Shown: positions 45,801 to 53,145 of the stretch, in pieces
Layout of the letters: each line of letters begins with the position of its first letter
Numbering within the stretch: the stretch's first letter is position 1
Assembly: GCA_016708125.1 (NCBI GenBank)
Contig: JADJGF010000001.1
Span: 1,076,001 to 1,140,000, forward strand
DNA length: 64,000 nucleotides
Source: Ignavibacteriota bacterium
Lineage (GTDB): Bacteria > Bacteroidota > Ignavibacteria > Ignavibacteriales > Melioribacteraceae
Direction of reading: 5' to 3'
Notes under the pieces: generated by a model
What the model saw: the letters and a program-made list of their open reading frames with translations, nothing else
Databases searched by the model: none
What the model was told of the DNA's origin: nothing
Position numbers and translations under genes: made by a program

Positions 45801-47015
45801 ATTTACATATAAAACACATGGTCTGTATGATTGATAATCTAAATCCATATTTTCCGATAACAAATTTTGTATAAATCCATCTCTAAAATGAGTGTAAGTA
45901 TATTCCGGAAATCCTCCATTTCTTAAAACAAGAGATGAAAATTTACGAATCTCTTTTTCCGGAAATATTTTGTAATCTATAAATTCATCTCCATAATTTT
46001 CCCTCATTTGAACTCTAAATGATTTTTGAAGCATATTTCTTCTTGCTCCATTAATGGCTATTCCCGCATTAACTTTAAAAGCTAAACTTTTATCATTTTC
46101 AAAAAATTCAATGTTAACCGGTCTTTCCCATTCTTGCCAATAATTTGCTTTTACGCCCCAAAGATAAAAGCCATTAGTACCAATTGTATAAATCCCGATA
46201 TTATCATCATAAAAATTTTTAGGATCTGTAACAATTGACATAACCGGAAGCTCTGTATTTTCATTTATAAAATATGTTTGAGAAACGGTTTTGCTTGGTA
46301 ACTTATTTGTATCCAAGGCAATTGCTGTAATTGTAGTTGTTGAATCAATAGTTATTGGTCCAAAATATAAAAGGCTATCATTAATTTTTGGTATTGATCC
46401 ATCCAAAGTATAATAGATTGGAGAATTGTTTTGCGATGAAATTTCAATAATTATTTCTGTGGAAAAAAATCCGCTTAGTTTTGATAATTTCGGTAAATCA
46501 GAAATTTGATTTTCTTTAACTCCGTAACCTAAATTATTTTTACCCGGAGTTGGTTCTGCAAAATAAATCCATACTTTGTTACTGTCAGATTTTCTACCTA
46601 AAGAAATATCGACTTTTTGTTTATCAAATTTTACAGAATCAACAAATTCTAAGTTTGAAGAAAAAAGATAAATACTTTCACCGTCTGCATCCAATTTGAA
46701 ATTTGTATGCAAACTATAATTTTTATCATCGGCATATATTATTAGATAAGAATTCGAATCAATTAGTGTGTTTGCCGGAAATTGCCATTTAGCCGAATCA
46801 GAAATGTCATCAGTTAAAAAATAACCGGAAATATCAGCAAGTGAATCAGTATTGTTATATAGTTCAATCCAATCAATATATTCACCGTTTTCTAAATTTA
46901 TTAAACCATTAAGATTTGAAGACACAACTTCGTTAATTATAACGTTATTTTGTGAATGATAATTTGAAATGAGAATTTGAGTGAAAAATAATATTGGTAG
47001 AACTTTTTTAATCAT
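42870..47015 (-). CDS. Large CotH-kinase secreted protein, mosaic with T9SS domain, 1381 aa
   Basis: The start is the ATG at 47015 (a TTG lies one codon upstream). Domains in order are: signal peptide; lamin-tail domain (about 25-160, with YIDWIELYNNTDSLADISGY); a CHB_HEX/Fn3-like module (SPIYYTLDGSIPK); CotH kinase (about 290-600, with NGARRNMLQKSFRVQM and the acidic IYDCDGGFGLW); an InlB-B-like repeat (VRLEAIPNPGYKFVEW); a right-handed parallel beta-helix (about 770-1080); a second lamin-tail domain (SKDWVEIFNPNNDKRDISNW); and the type IX sorting domain (YQNYPNPFNAQTTI). It heads a tight operon and is an unusually large, multi-module CotH protein. Confidence 0.87.
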   Translation of the reverse strand: MIKKVLPILFFTQILISNYHSQNNVIINEVVSSNLNGLINLENGEYIDWIELYNNTDSLADISGYFLTDDISDSAKWQFPANTLIDSNSYLIIYADDKNYSLHTNFKLDADGESIYLFSSNLEFVDSVKFDKQKVDISLGRKSDSNKVWIYFAEPTPGKNNLGYGVKENQISDLPKLSKLSGFFSTEIIIEISSQNNSPIYYTLDGSIPKINDSLLYFGPITIDSTTTITAIALDTNKLPSKTVSQTYFINENTELPVMSIVTDPKNFYDDNIGIYTIGTNGFYLWGVKANYWQEWERPVNIEFFENDKSLAFKVNAGIAINGARRNMLQKSFRVQMRENYGDEFIDYKIFPEKEIRKFSSLVLRNGGFPEYTYTHFRDGFIQNLLSENMDLDYQSYRPCVLYVNGKYWGIYNIREKQNEEYLKDNNGVDPNNLDILENNMIVVEGDDVHYKNIINFLEVNDLSVQSNFDTVKNWIDVDNFIDYQIAQLYISNLDWPANNIKYWRPKTNDGKWRWLIYDCDGGFGLWSSIDFNSITYATEANSTDWNNKPWSTFLFRKLLENSIFKNEFSQRFAAHLSFSFIPSKTKLLINKFQNNIENEIPKHINRWLPDCSPSNPESIDGCVFSTIAEWKSNIQILRNFADQRNYYLYKYLMEYFSISDTAKFVVQTNDLDGGIVKINGVNTEYDIEAKLFANRKVRLEAIPNPGYKFVEWKGLINSTNMYVETILKSDNNIQAIFTSVENLSVIPTHITTNFELEKEKSPYTAIGDVYINENSTLDVFEGVEIRMSENSNIYVFGALNIYGTITDKVRISSLSDKKWGAIIFDNAKLKSYISHTIISGTSHGKDVIDEIGGISSYNSDIELNQVELENVQFPVFVQYGNFVMRNSKIQTDVTSDLVNIKYGSAIIENSEFTGNYSIDTDAIDYDDVKGGIIRRNIIRDFHAENSDAIDIGEGAQNVLVEENFIYNCFDKAISIGQASSALVKGNIIVNCNMGVGVKDEDSYGFIDHNTFYNNNISVACYEKTLGRGGGKADITNSIFSKSKISDLSADEFSEIRTTFSLSDKQLLDGEGNLFNDPNFINPDSLDFRVSENSPVINNGDPNYEENPDGSRTNIGASFYDFSNSNNLVITEINYNSNEIFDSKDWVEIFNPNNDKRDISNWILKDGEKDHIFFFPKGTTIEPKGYLIICEDTLKFLAKYPKIINYIGNLNFGFSNSGEKIRLFDPLGNIIDSLTYDDEMPWPNKADGEGFTLQLTNYELDNSLATNWVTTHLYGTPGELNDLTDVENFKNTLPAKFKLYQNYPNPFNAQTTIKFDIPKTSEVQLRIFDILGREIKLLLNKKIVAGSYTINFDAEFLSSGIYFYQILTDDFNKVSKMILLK

Positions 47016-47046
47016 CAATTTATTCTTTTATTATTTATGTAAAAAT

Positions 47047-47075
47047 ACAATATTTTAAAATATTAGATTATGCAA
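47047..47075 (-). promoter_or_regulatory. Candidate promoter of the CotH operon
   Basis: On the minus strand TTGCAT and TATTGT are separated by 17 nt, about 32 bp upstream of the first CotH gene. The match to a sigma-70 consensus is moderate. Confidence 0.3.
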
Positions 47076-47091
47076 AAATTCATGAGTTGAG

Positions 47092-48123
47092 ATGAAACTA
47101 AAATTATTTATCACTATTTCTTTTTTAATTTTATTAAAATTTCTGACAGTCAGTTGTGATAATACTCAAAATGTTCACGAATCGAAAAAAGAAAACATTT
47201 CAGAAACAGAAAAAATAAAATCAGAAAAATTGGAACTAAATAAAACTGCCGATAATTTATCGCAGAATATTCAAAAATTAAAAGAACAAAAAAGAGTCCT
47301 CACAAATGATTCTTTGATAATTCACAACAACATATATTCGTCAATTAGAAATTCTTTTTTAGATCATATAATTATTGGAACAAAAAACTTAAAAGATATT
47401 TCTGAACTTTTTAGAAAAATTGGATTTACGATTAAAGAAGGAAAACTTCACAAAAACGGAATTAAAAATAATTTTATCGAATTTGATGATAATTCAGAAA
47501 TTGAATTTGTTGAAATTAAAAATCCGACTGATAATTTTACCAAAGAATATGAAAAGTTAATTTTACAGAAAAATTATGGATTGCAATTCGCATTGAGAGT
47601 AAATGATATTGAAAATCTTAAAAATAATTTTACTTCAGCAAATTCTAATTTTACTGAATTACAAAAAGGAAAAGACTTTTCTACTCTTTCTGCAAAAAAT
47701 ATAAATTATGATTTACCAATATTTTTCATTGAATTTAATAAATTGAATAATTCCAAAACGAATCATGAAAATAAAACAAAAGGAATTTCTTCAATTTGGT
47801 TTGAAACAAAAAATATTAAGAAAACTGCTCACGAGCTTGTAGATATTGGTTTTGAACCAATTGGGAATCATTCAATTCCAACTTTTCCCGGAAAGATTGT
47901 AGAATTGAAAAATGCTAATTTCAAAATAATTTTGATTGAATCAGTTAAAGATGAGATTACGGGAATTACAATATCGATAGAAAATATTAATGCAATAAAA
48001 AATATTCTGAATAACAATTTTGATAAAACATTTTCAAGTAAAATTATTGAAAAGGGAAAAAGTATATTTCTTCCAAAAGAAATTACAAAATCAATTTGGA
48101 TGGAATTTATTGAAATAAAGTAA
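47092..48123 (+). CDS. VOC/glyoxalase-like lipoprotein with coiled coil, 343 aa
   Basis: The signal has a lipobox (FLTVSC, lipidation near Cys22). A charged coiled coil (about 35-75, EKIKSEKLELNKTADNLS) follows. Then comes a pair of VOC-fold modules: the first opens DHIIIGTKNLKDISELFRKI near residue 90, and the second has GISSIWFETKNIKKTAHELV. The pattern is that of glyoxalase_3-type proteins, which usually lie in the cytosol; a lipid-anchored form is odd. No catalytic role can be assigned. It is divergent from the CotH operon. Confidence 0.6.
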   Translation: MKLKLFITISFLILLKFLTVSCDNTQNVHESKKENISETEKIKSEKLELNKTADNLSQNIQKLKEQKRVLTNDSLIIHNNIYSSIRNSFLDHIIIGTKNLKDISELFRKIGFTIKEGKLHKNGIKNNFIEFDDNSEIEFVEIKNPTDNFTKEYEKLILQKNYGLQFALRVNDIENLKNNFTSANSNFTELQKGKDFSTLSAKNINYDLPIFFIEFNKLNNSKTNHENKTKGISSIWFETKNIKKTAHELVDIGFEPIGNHSIPTFPGKIVELKNANFKIILIESVKDEITGITISIENINAIKNILNNNFDKTFSSKIIEKGKSIFLPKEITKSIWMEFIEIK

Positions 48124-48136
48124 AGACGTTTAATGC

Positions 48137-48155
48137 TTATTCGTGCATTCGTGGC
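48137..48155 (-). repeat. GCCACGAATGCAC-type solo repeat
   Basis: On the minus strand it reads GCCACGAATGCACGAATAA, the same core as the repeats at 13.8, 15.6 and 19.3 kb. It lies in the 43-bp gap between the VOC lipoprotein and trpA, which converge. Confidence 0.75.
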
Positions 48156-48166
48156 TTAGATTTTTA

Positions 48167-48958
48167 TTAATAATTTTTTGTTGCACTTTTTAACTCTTTT
48201 ACCAATTCAATAGTTTTAGAAAAATTGTTATCATCAGTTGCTAATGATTTTACAATTGCACTACCAACAATTACTCCATCACAAAATGGAGAAAATTTCT
48301 TAACATCTTCTGCGGAAGAAATTCCGAAACCAATTTGCATTTTATTCTTTTTAACAATAGCATAAGTTCTTTCTAAATTTTTCAAAACATAATCATCAAA
48401 TTTTTCACGAACTCCGGTTGTTCCAACAACGCTCACACAATATACAAATCCACTGCTTTTTTCATCAATTGCAGAAATTCTTTTTTCACTAGAAGTTGGA
48501 GTGGTTAACAAAATTTTATCAATTGCATTAAAATCATTTTTGTAAAAATCATCATATTCTTCAAGCGGAATATCGGGAATAATAATTCCATCAACTTTTG
48601 CATTTAAACAATTTTTCACAAATTCTTTCTTTCCAAAAGCTAATACCGGATTGCTGGAACTCATTATCACAATTGGAATATCCGACTTTTTTCTTAATTC
48701 GGTAATCAACTCAAATGTAGTTAACAAGTTTACATTATTTTTTAAGGCAACTGTATAAGATGATTGAATAACCGGACCATCAGCAAGCGAATCACCAAAA
48801 GGTAAACCTATTTCCAGAATATCTGCTCCAGCTTTTTCAATATTTAAAACTAACTCAACAAATTTTTCAATAGTTGGAAATCCGGCAGTTAAAAATAATG
48901 TTAATGCCTTTTCATTTTTTTCATTTACGGAAATAATTTTTTCTCTAATTCTACTCAT
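48167..48958 (-). CDS. trpA: Tryptophan synthase alpha subunit
   Basis: TrpA cleaves indole-3-glycerol phosphate to indole for TrpB. It is 263 aa with LTAGFPTIEKFVEL, ADILEIGLPFGDSLADGPVI, GIIIPDIPLEEYDDF, VYCVSVVGTTGVRE and FGISSAEDVKKF, covering the catalytic Glu/Asp and the phosphate loop. It overlaps trpB through ATGA at 48955-48958 and is the last gene of the operon. Confidence 0.97.
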   Translation of the reverse strand: MSRIREKIISVNEKNEKALTLFLTAGFPTIEKFVELVLNIEKAGADILEIGLPFGDSLADGPVIQSSYTVALKNNVNLLTTFELITELRKKSDIPIVIMSSSNPVLAFGKKEFVKNCLNAKVDGIIIPDIPLEEYDDFYKNDFNAIDKILLTTPTSSEKRISAIDEKSSGFVYCVSVVGTTGVREKFDDYVLKNLERTYAIVKKNKMQIGFGISSAEDVKKFSPFCDGVIVGSAIVKSLATDDNNFSKTIELVKELKSATKNY

Positions 48959-50154
48959 AAAATTTTATCACCTAATTTTTCAATAATTGTATTTAAGTCT
49001 TTATCGCCTCTGCCGCTTACATTAACAATAATTATTTCATCCTTACTTGTTGTTGGCATCAAATATTCTAAATATGCAAATGCATGTGCTGTTTCTAATG
49101 CTGGAAGAATTCCTTCCATTTCGGAAACTTTTAAAGTTGCATTAAGCGCTTCTTCATCTGTGATTGAAAAATATTGGACACGATTTTCATCTTTTAAAAA
49201 GCTATGTTCCGGACCAACGCCCGGGTAATCCAATCCCGCAGATATTGAGTGAACCGGAGATATTTGTCCAAACTCATTCTGCAATAAATAAGTTTTCATT
49301 CCATGAAATATTCCTTCACTTCCTAAGGTTAAAGTAGCACAATGCAAATTCGAATTTATTCCAAAACCGGCAGCTTCAATTCCAATTAATTTTGTATCTA
49401 AGTCTTCAATAAATTCATAAAATATTCCCATCGCGTTTGAACCGCCGCCAACGCAAGCTAAAACATAATTAGGCAATTTATTTTCTCTTTCCAATATTTG
49501 TTGTTTTGCTTCTTTTCCAATAATTGATTGAAAATCCCTTACCAGCATTGGATAAGGATGCGGTCCAACAACAGAGCCAATTATATAATGTGTGTTTTCA
49601 ACATTTGCAATCCAATCACGAATGGCTTCGTTTGTTGCATCTTTTAAAGTTTTGCTTCCAGATGTTACCGGAATAACTTTTGCTCCTAACATTTTCATTC
49701 TAAATACATTTAATTTTTGGCGCTCAATATCTTCTTCACCCATGTACACAAAACATTCCAATCCAAATTTAGCACAAACTGTTGCGGTTGCAACTCCATG
49801 TTGACCTGCACCGGTTTCTGCAATTATTCTTTTTTTGCCAAGATGTTTTGCAATTAAAATTTGTCCTAATGCATTATTTAATTTATGTGCACCGGTGTGA
49901 CATAAATCTTCTCTTTTTAAATAAATTTTTCCATTTCCATAATGATTTGTTAATCTTTCTGCAAAAGTTAAAGGTGTTGGTCTGCCATTGTAATTCTTTT
50001 GTAAATCATTCAGTTCATTAATAAATGATTTTTCAGATTTTAATTTATTATAAGTTTGCTCAAGTTCATCTAACGCAAATATTAAAGTTTCCGGAACATA
50101 TTTTCCACCAAACTCGCCATATTTGCCGTCTTTATTGGGGTAAAAGTAATTCAT
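48955..50154 (-). CDS. trpB: Tryptophan synthase beta subunit
   Basis: TrpB is the PLP-dependent half that joins indole and serine. It is 399 aa with GGKYVPETLIFALDEL, the PLP lysine in CHTGAHKLNNALGQ, AETGAGQHGVATA, CVGGGSNAMGIFYEF and SAGLDYPGVGPEHS. It starts 4 bp after trpF and overlaps trpA, which fits channelling of indole between equal amounts of the two subunits. Confidence 0.98.
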   Translation of the reverse strand: MNYFYPNKDGKYGEFGGKYVPETLIFALDELEQTYNKLKSEKSFINELNDLQKNYNGRPTPLTFAERLTNHYGNGKIYLKREDLCHTGAHKLNNALGQILIAKHLGKKRIIAETGAGQHGVATATVCAKFGLECFVYMGEEDIERQKLNVFRMKMLGAKVIPVTSGSKTLKDATNEAIRDWIANVENTHYIIGSVVGPHPYPMLVRDFQSIIGKEAKQQILERENKLPNYVLACVGGGSNAMGIFYEFIEDLDTKLIGIEAAGFGINSNLHCATLTLGSEGIFHGMKTYLLQNEFGQISPVHSISAGLDYPGVGPEHSFLKDENRVQYFSITDEEALNATLKVSEMEGILPALETAHAFAYLEYLMPTTSKDEIIIVNVSGRGDKDLNTIIEKLGDKIL

Positions 50155-50158
50155 AATT

Positions 50159-50782
50159 TTATAATATTTGTGATTCTTTCAGTTTATTATATTTTTCAAA
50201 AAAACTTACCATTTTGTTTTTATCTTTTTTGCCGGGAAATTCTTCCAACGATGAAGAAACGTCAATTGCATAAGGAGAAATTGTTGTAAATATTTCTTCA
50301 AGATTTTCTTCTTTAATTCCACCAGCTAAAATTATTTTATTTCTAATTTCTTTCGGAATAATTTCCCAATTAAATTTTTCTCCAGTTCCGCCAAATCCAT
50401 TTTCGTTATATGTATCAAGTAAAATATTATAATTAGAAAATTCCTTTAAAATGTTATACTCAAAATTCTGTGAAACTCTAATTGCTTTTATTATTGGATA
50501 ATTAATTTTCTGAATATATTCTAGATTTTCATCACCGTGCAATTGTGCCATATTTAATTTACATACCCGCATTATTTGATTGACCATACTGATTTCTTCA
50601 TTTACAAAAACACCAACTTTTAAAATAAATGGCGGCAAGTATGAAACAATATTTTTAACAATTTCAGGATTTACAAATCTTTTACTTTTGTTATAGAAAA
50701 TAAATCCTATTGCATCTGCGCCTAAATCACAAGCCAGCTTTGCATCTTCATAATTTGTAATACCGCAAATTTTAATTTTCAT
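50159..50782 (-). CDS. trpF: Phosphoribosylanthranilate isomerase
   Basis: The protein is a 207-aa TIM barrel. It shows KICGITNYEDAKLACDLGAD with the catalytic cysteine, GFIFYNKSKRFV, KVGVFVNE, AQLHGDENLEY, LLDTYNENGFGGTGEKFNW with the catalytic aspartate, LAGGIKEENLEE and DVSSSLEEFPGKKDKNK. Its start overlaps the end of trpC by 11 bp, so translation is coupled. Confidence 0.95.
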   Translation of the reverse strand: MKIKICGITNYEDAKLACDLGADAIGFIFYNKSKRFVNPEIVKNIVSYLPPFILKVGVFVNEEISMVNQIMRVCKLNMAQLHGDENLEYIQKINYPIIKAIRVSQNFEYNILKEFSNYNILLDTYNENGFGGTGEKFNWEIIPKEIRNKIILAGGIKEENLEEIFTTISPYAIDVSSSLEEFPGKKDKNKMVSFFEKYNKLKESQIL

Positions 50783-51566
50783 AATAACAATTATCTCTAA
50801 ATTTCTTTAACGCATCTTCTATGTTATCTGATTTCATAAAGTGTTCACCGACCAATACAGCTTTGGCTTTTGTAGATTTCACAAAATCTATACTTTCTTT
50901 TGTTGATATTCCACTTTCGGAAATTATTAAGTTTTCTTTTGGAATTATCTCGGAAATATATTTTGTTGTTTCTAAATCGACTTTAAATGTTTTTAGATCT
51001 CTATTGTTTATGCCGATTATTTTATTTAGTGAAAAATCTATTTTTTCTATTTCTTCTTCAGAATGTAATTCCAATAAAACTTCTAAATTAATTTCATAAG
51101 CTGCTTTTGTTAATTCAGCAATTTGGTTTTTCGATAAAGCTTCGGCAATTAACAAAATTGCATCTGCACCGTTTGCTTTTGCTTCGTATACCTGATATTC
51201 ATCAATTATAAAATCCTTTCTTAAAAGTGGAATGTTTTTATATTTTGCAATATCGTTTAGAAAAGAAATATTTCCTTTGAAATAATTTTTATCAGTAAGA
51301 ATTGAAATTCCATCTACTTCACAATTCATATATGCTTCAGCAATTTTAAGATGATTAAAATCTTTTCTAATTATTCCTCTTGATGGGCTCGCTTTTTTAA
51401 TTTCTGCAATTACTGAAATTCTTTCTTTTTTATTTAATGATTTAAATAAACTAATATTTTTATTTTCAAAAAATTCATAATCTTTAAATCTGCTTAAAGT
51501 AATGTTTTGTCTTAAAAATTTTACTTCGTCCTTTTTTACAGAAATTATTTCATCTAAAATTGTCAT
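50772..51566 (-). CDS. trpC: Indole-3-glycerol phosphate synthase
   Basis: The protein is a 264-aa TIM barrel with VIAEIKKASPSRGIIRKDF, ISILTDKNYFKGNISFLNDI, PLLRKDFIIDEYQVYEAKA, INNRDLKTFKVDLETT, SESGISTKESIDFVK and VLVGEHFMKSDN, which match the family catalytic lysines and glutamates. It overlaps trpD by ATGA (51563-51566). Confidence 0.97.
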   Translation of the reverse strand: MTILDEIISVKKDEVKFLRQNITLSRFKDYEFFENKNISLFKSLNKKERISVIAEIKKASPSRGIIRKDFNHLKIAEAYMNCEVDGISILTDKNYFKGNISFLNDIAKYKNIPLLRKDFIIDEYQVYEAKANGADAILLIAEALSKNQIAELTKAAYEINLEVLLELHSEEEIEKIDFSLNKIIGINNRDLKTFKVDLETTKYISEIIPKENLIISESGISTKESIDFVKSTKAKAVLVGEHFMKSDNIEDALKKFRDNCYYEN

Positions 51567-52582
51567 TTATATTTATCACCAAATTCTTTTAGTTCATTTA
51601 ATTTCTTTAATGTTGCTCCGGATTTTATTGATTCTTCCGCAATAGATTTACATTCCAATAAATTATCAGAAATTCCGGAAGTCTTTAACGCCAATGCTGC
51701 ATTGGCAATTACTACATCGTAAGTCGGTCCATCATTTTTATTTGAAAATATATTAAATATTATTTCTGCATTTTCTTTTGCATTTCCACCTTGAATTTGT
51801 TCTAATTCAATTTTGGGAAATTTAAAATTCTCATTTGTTAAAGAATAGAAATACATTGAGTGATCTTGGTTAACTTCAAATATCTTTGTTGTATCTGATA
51901 AAGTAATTTCATCAAAAGAATTTTTTGTACATAAAAATGTTACTTTTTCCATTTCCAATAATTTAATTGCTTCGCTCATAAGCTGTGCAGTTTTATCGCT
52001 GAATGTTCCAATCATTTGTCGCTTAACTTTTGCCGGATTTGTTAATGGTCCAAGAATGTTAAATATTGATCTGAACTCTAATTCTTTTCTTATTGGCGCA
52101 ACGTGTTTCATTGCCGGATGATAAAGCGGCGCAAACAAAAATGCAATCCCGATTTCATTCAATGCTTTTTCAGATAATTCCGGACTAAGTTGAACATCAA
52201 CGCCAAGCTCATGTAAAACATCTGAGCTTCCGCTTTTACTTGAGATAGATCGATTTCCATGTTTCGCAACACTAACTCCAGCCCCGGCAACAATAAAAGA
52301 AACTGCTGTAGAAATATTAAAAGTGCCCGAATTATCACCACCGGTTCCGCAGACATCTATAACTTTTTCATTTTCACATTTTATTGGAATTACTTTTTCT
52401 CGCATTGCTTTTACAAACCCAGCAACTTCTTCAGCGGTTTCGCCCTTTATTTTTAAGGCTGTAAGCAATGATGCAATTTTAGAGTTGTTTTCATTTCCAC
52501 TCATAATCGAATACATTACATTATAAGATTCATCAAATGATAAACTTTCTCCGGCAATTACTTTATCCAATTGTTCTTTCAT
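51563..52582 (-). CDS. trpD: Anthranilate phosphoribosyltransferase
   Basis: The start is the ATG at 52582, which overlaps the trpG stop as ATGA; a TTG four codons earlier is less likely. The 339-aa protein has IDVCGTGGDNSGTFNISTA, VAKHGNRSISSKSGSSDVLH, FLFAPLYHPAMKHVAPIRKE and LGPLTNPAKVKRQMIGTF, typical of the PRPP-binding nucleoside-phosphorylase-II fold. Confidence 0.97.
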   Translation of the reverse strand: MKEQLDKVIAGESLSFDESYNVMYSIMSGNENNSKIASLLTALKIKGETAEEVAGFVKAMREKVIPIKCENEKVIDVCGTGGDNSGTFNISTAVSFIVAGAGVSVAKHGNRSISSKSGSSDVLHELGVDVQLSPELSEKALNEIGIAFLFAPLYHPAMKHVAPIRKELEFRSIFNILGPLTNPAKVKRQMIGTFSDKTAQLMSEAIKLLEMEKVTFLCTKNSFDEITLSDTTKIFEVNQDHSMYFYSLTNENFKFPKIELEQIQGGNAKENAEIIFNIFSNKNDGPTYDVVIANAALALKTSGISDNLLECKSIAEESIKSGATLKKLNELKEFGDKYK

Positions 52583-53145
52583 AATTTCAACCAATTTTTA
52601 ATTAAATTTTCTCCTTCGGGAGTTAATATTGATTCCGGATGAAATTGAATTCCTTCGATTGGGTATTGCTTATGACGCACACCCATAATTATTTCATCAT
52701 CAGTTTTTGAAGTAATTTCCAAATCTTTAGATAAAGTAAATTTATCAATTACAAGCGAGTGATATCTTCCAGCTTCAAAATTTTGCGAAATATTCTTATA
52801 AATTGTTTTTCCATCGTGACTAACTTTTGATGTTTTACCGTGCATTAATTTTGGTGCATTTGTAATTTTAGATCCGAAACAATATCCAATTCCTTGATGA
52901 CCCAAGCAAACACCTAATACCGGTATGGTTTTACCCAACTCACGAATTACATCTAATGAAATATTTGAATCTTCAGGTCTGCCCGGACCCGGAGAGATAA
53001 TAATTTTATCCGGATTTAGATTTTTAATTTCCTCGATATTAATTTCATCATTTCTTTTTACAATAATATCGCTTGTAAATTTTCCGACAAGCTGTACAAG
53101 ATTATATGTAAATGAATCGTAATTATCTATTACTAATATTTTCAT
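52579..53145 (-). CDS. trpG: Anthranilate synthase glutamine amidotransferase component
   Basis: The start is the ATG at 53145, preceded by GAGGAA inside trpE; an in-frame TTG at 53160 is less likely. The class I amidotransferase has IDNYDSFTYNLVQLVG, IIISPGPGRPED, the nucleophile cysteine in VLGVCLGHQGIGYCFG, and the His/Glu pair in GIQFHPESILTPEG. It feeds ammonia to TrpE and overlaps both neighbours. Confidence 0.97.
   Translation of the reverse strand: MKILVIDNYDSFTYNLVQLVGKFTSDIIVKRNDEINIEEIKNLNPDKIIISPGPGRPEDSNISLDVIRELGKTIPVLGVCLGHQGIGYCFGSKITNAPKLMHGKTSKVSHDGKTIYKNISQNFEAGRYHSLVIDKFTLSKDLEITSKTDDEIIMGVRHKQYPIEGIQFHPESILTPEGENLIKNWLKL

Noticed and set aside
49592..50021. Plus-strand open frames opposite trpB
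   Set aside because: They are antisense shadows of a conserved gene without start signals or family features.
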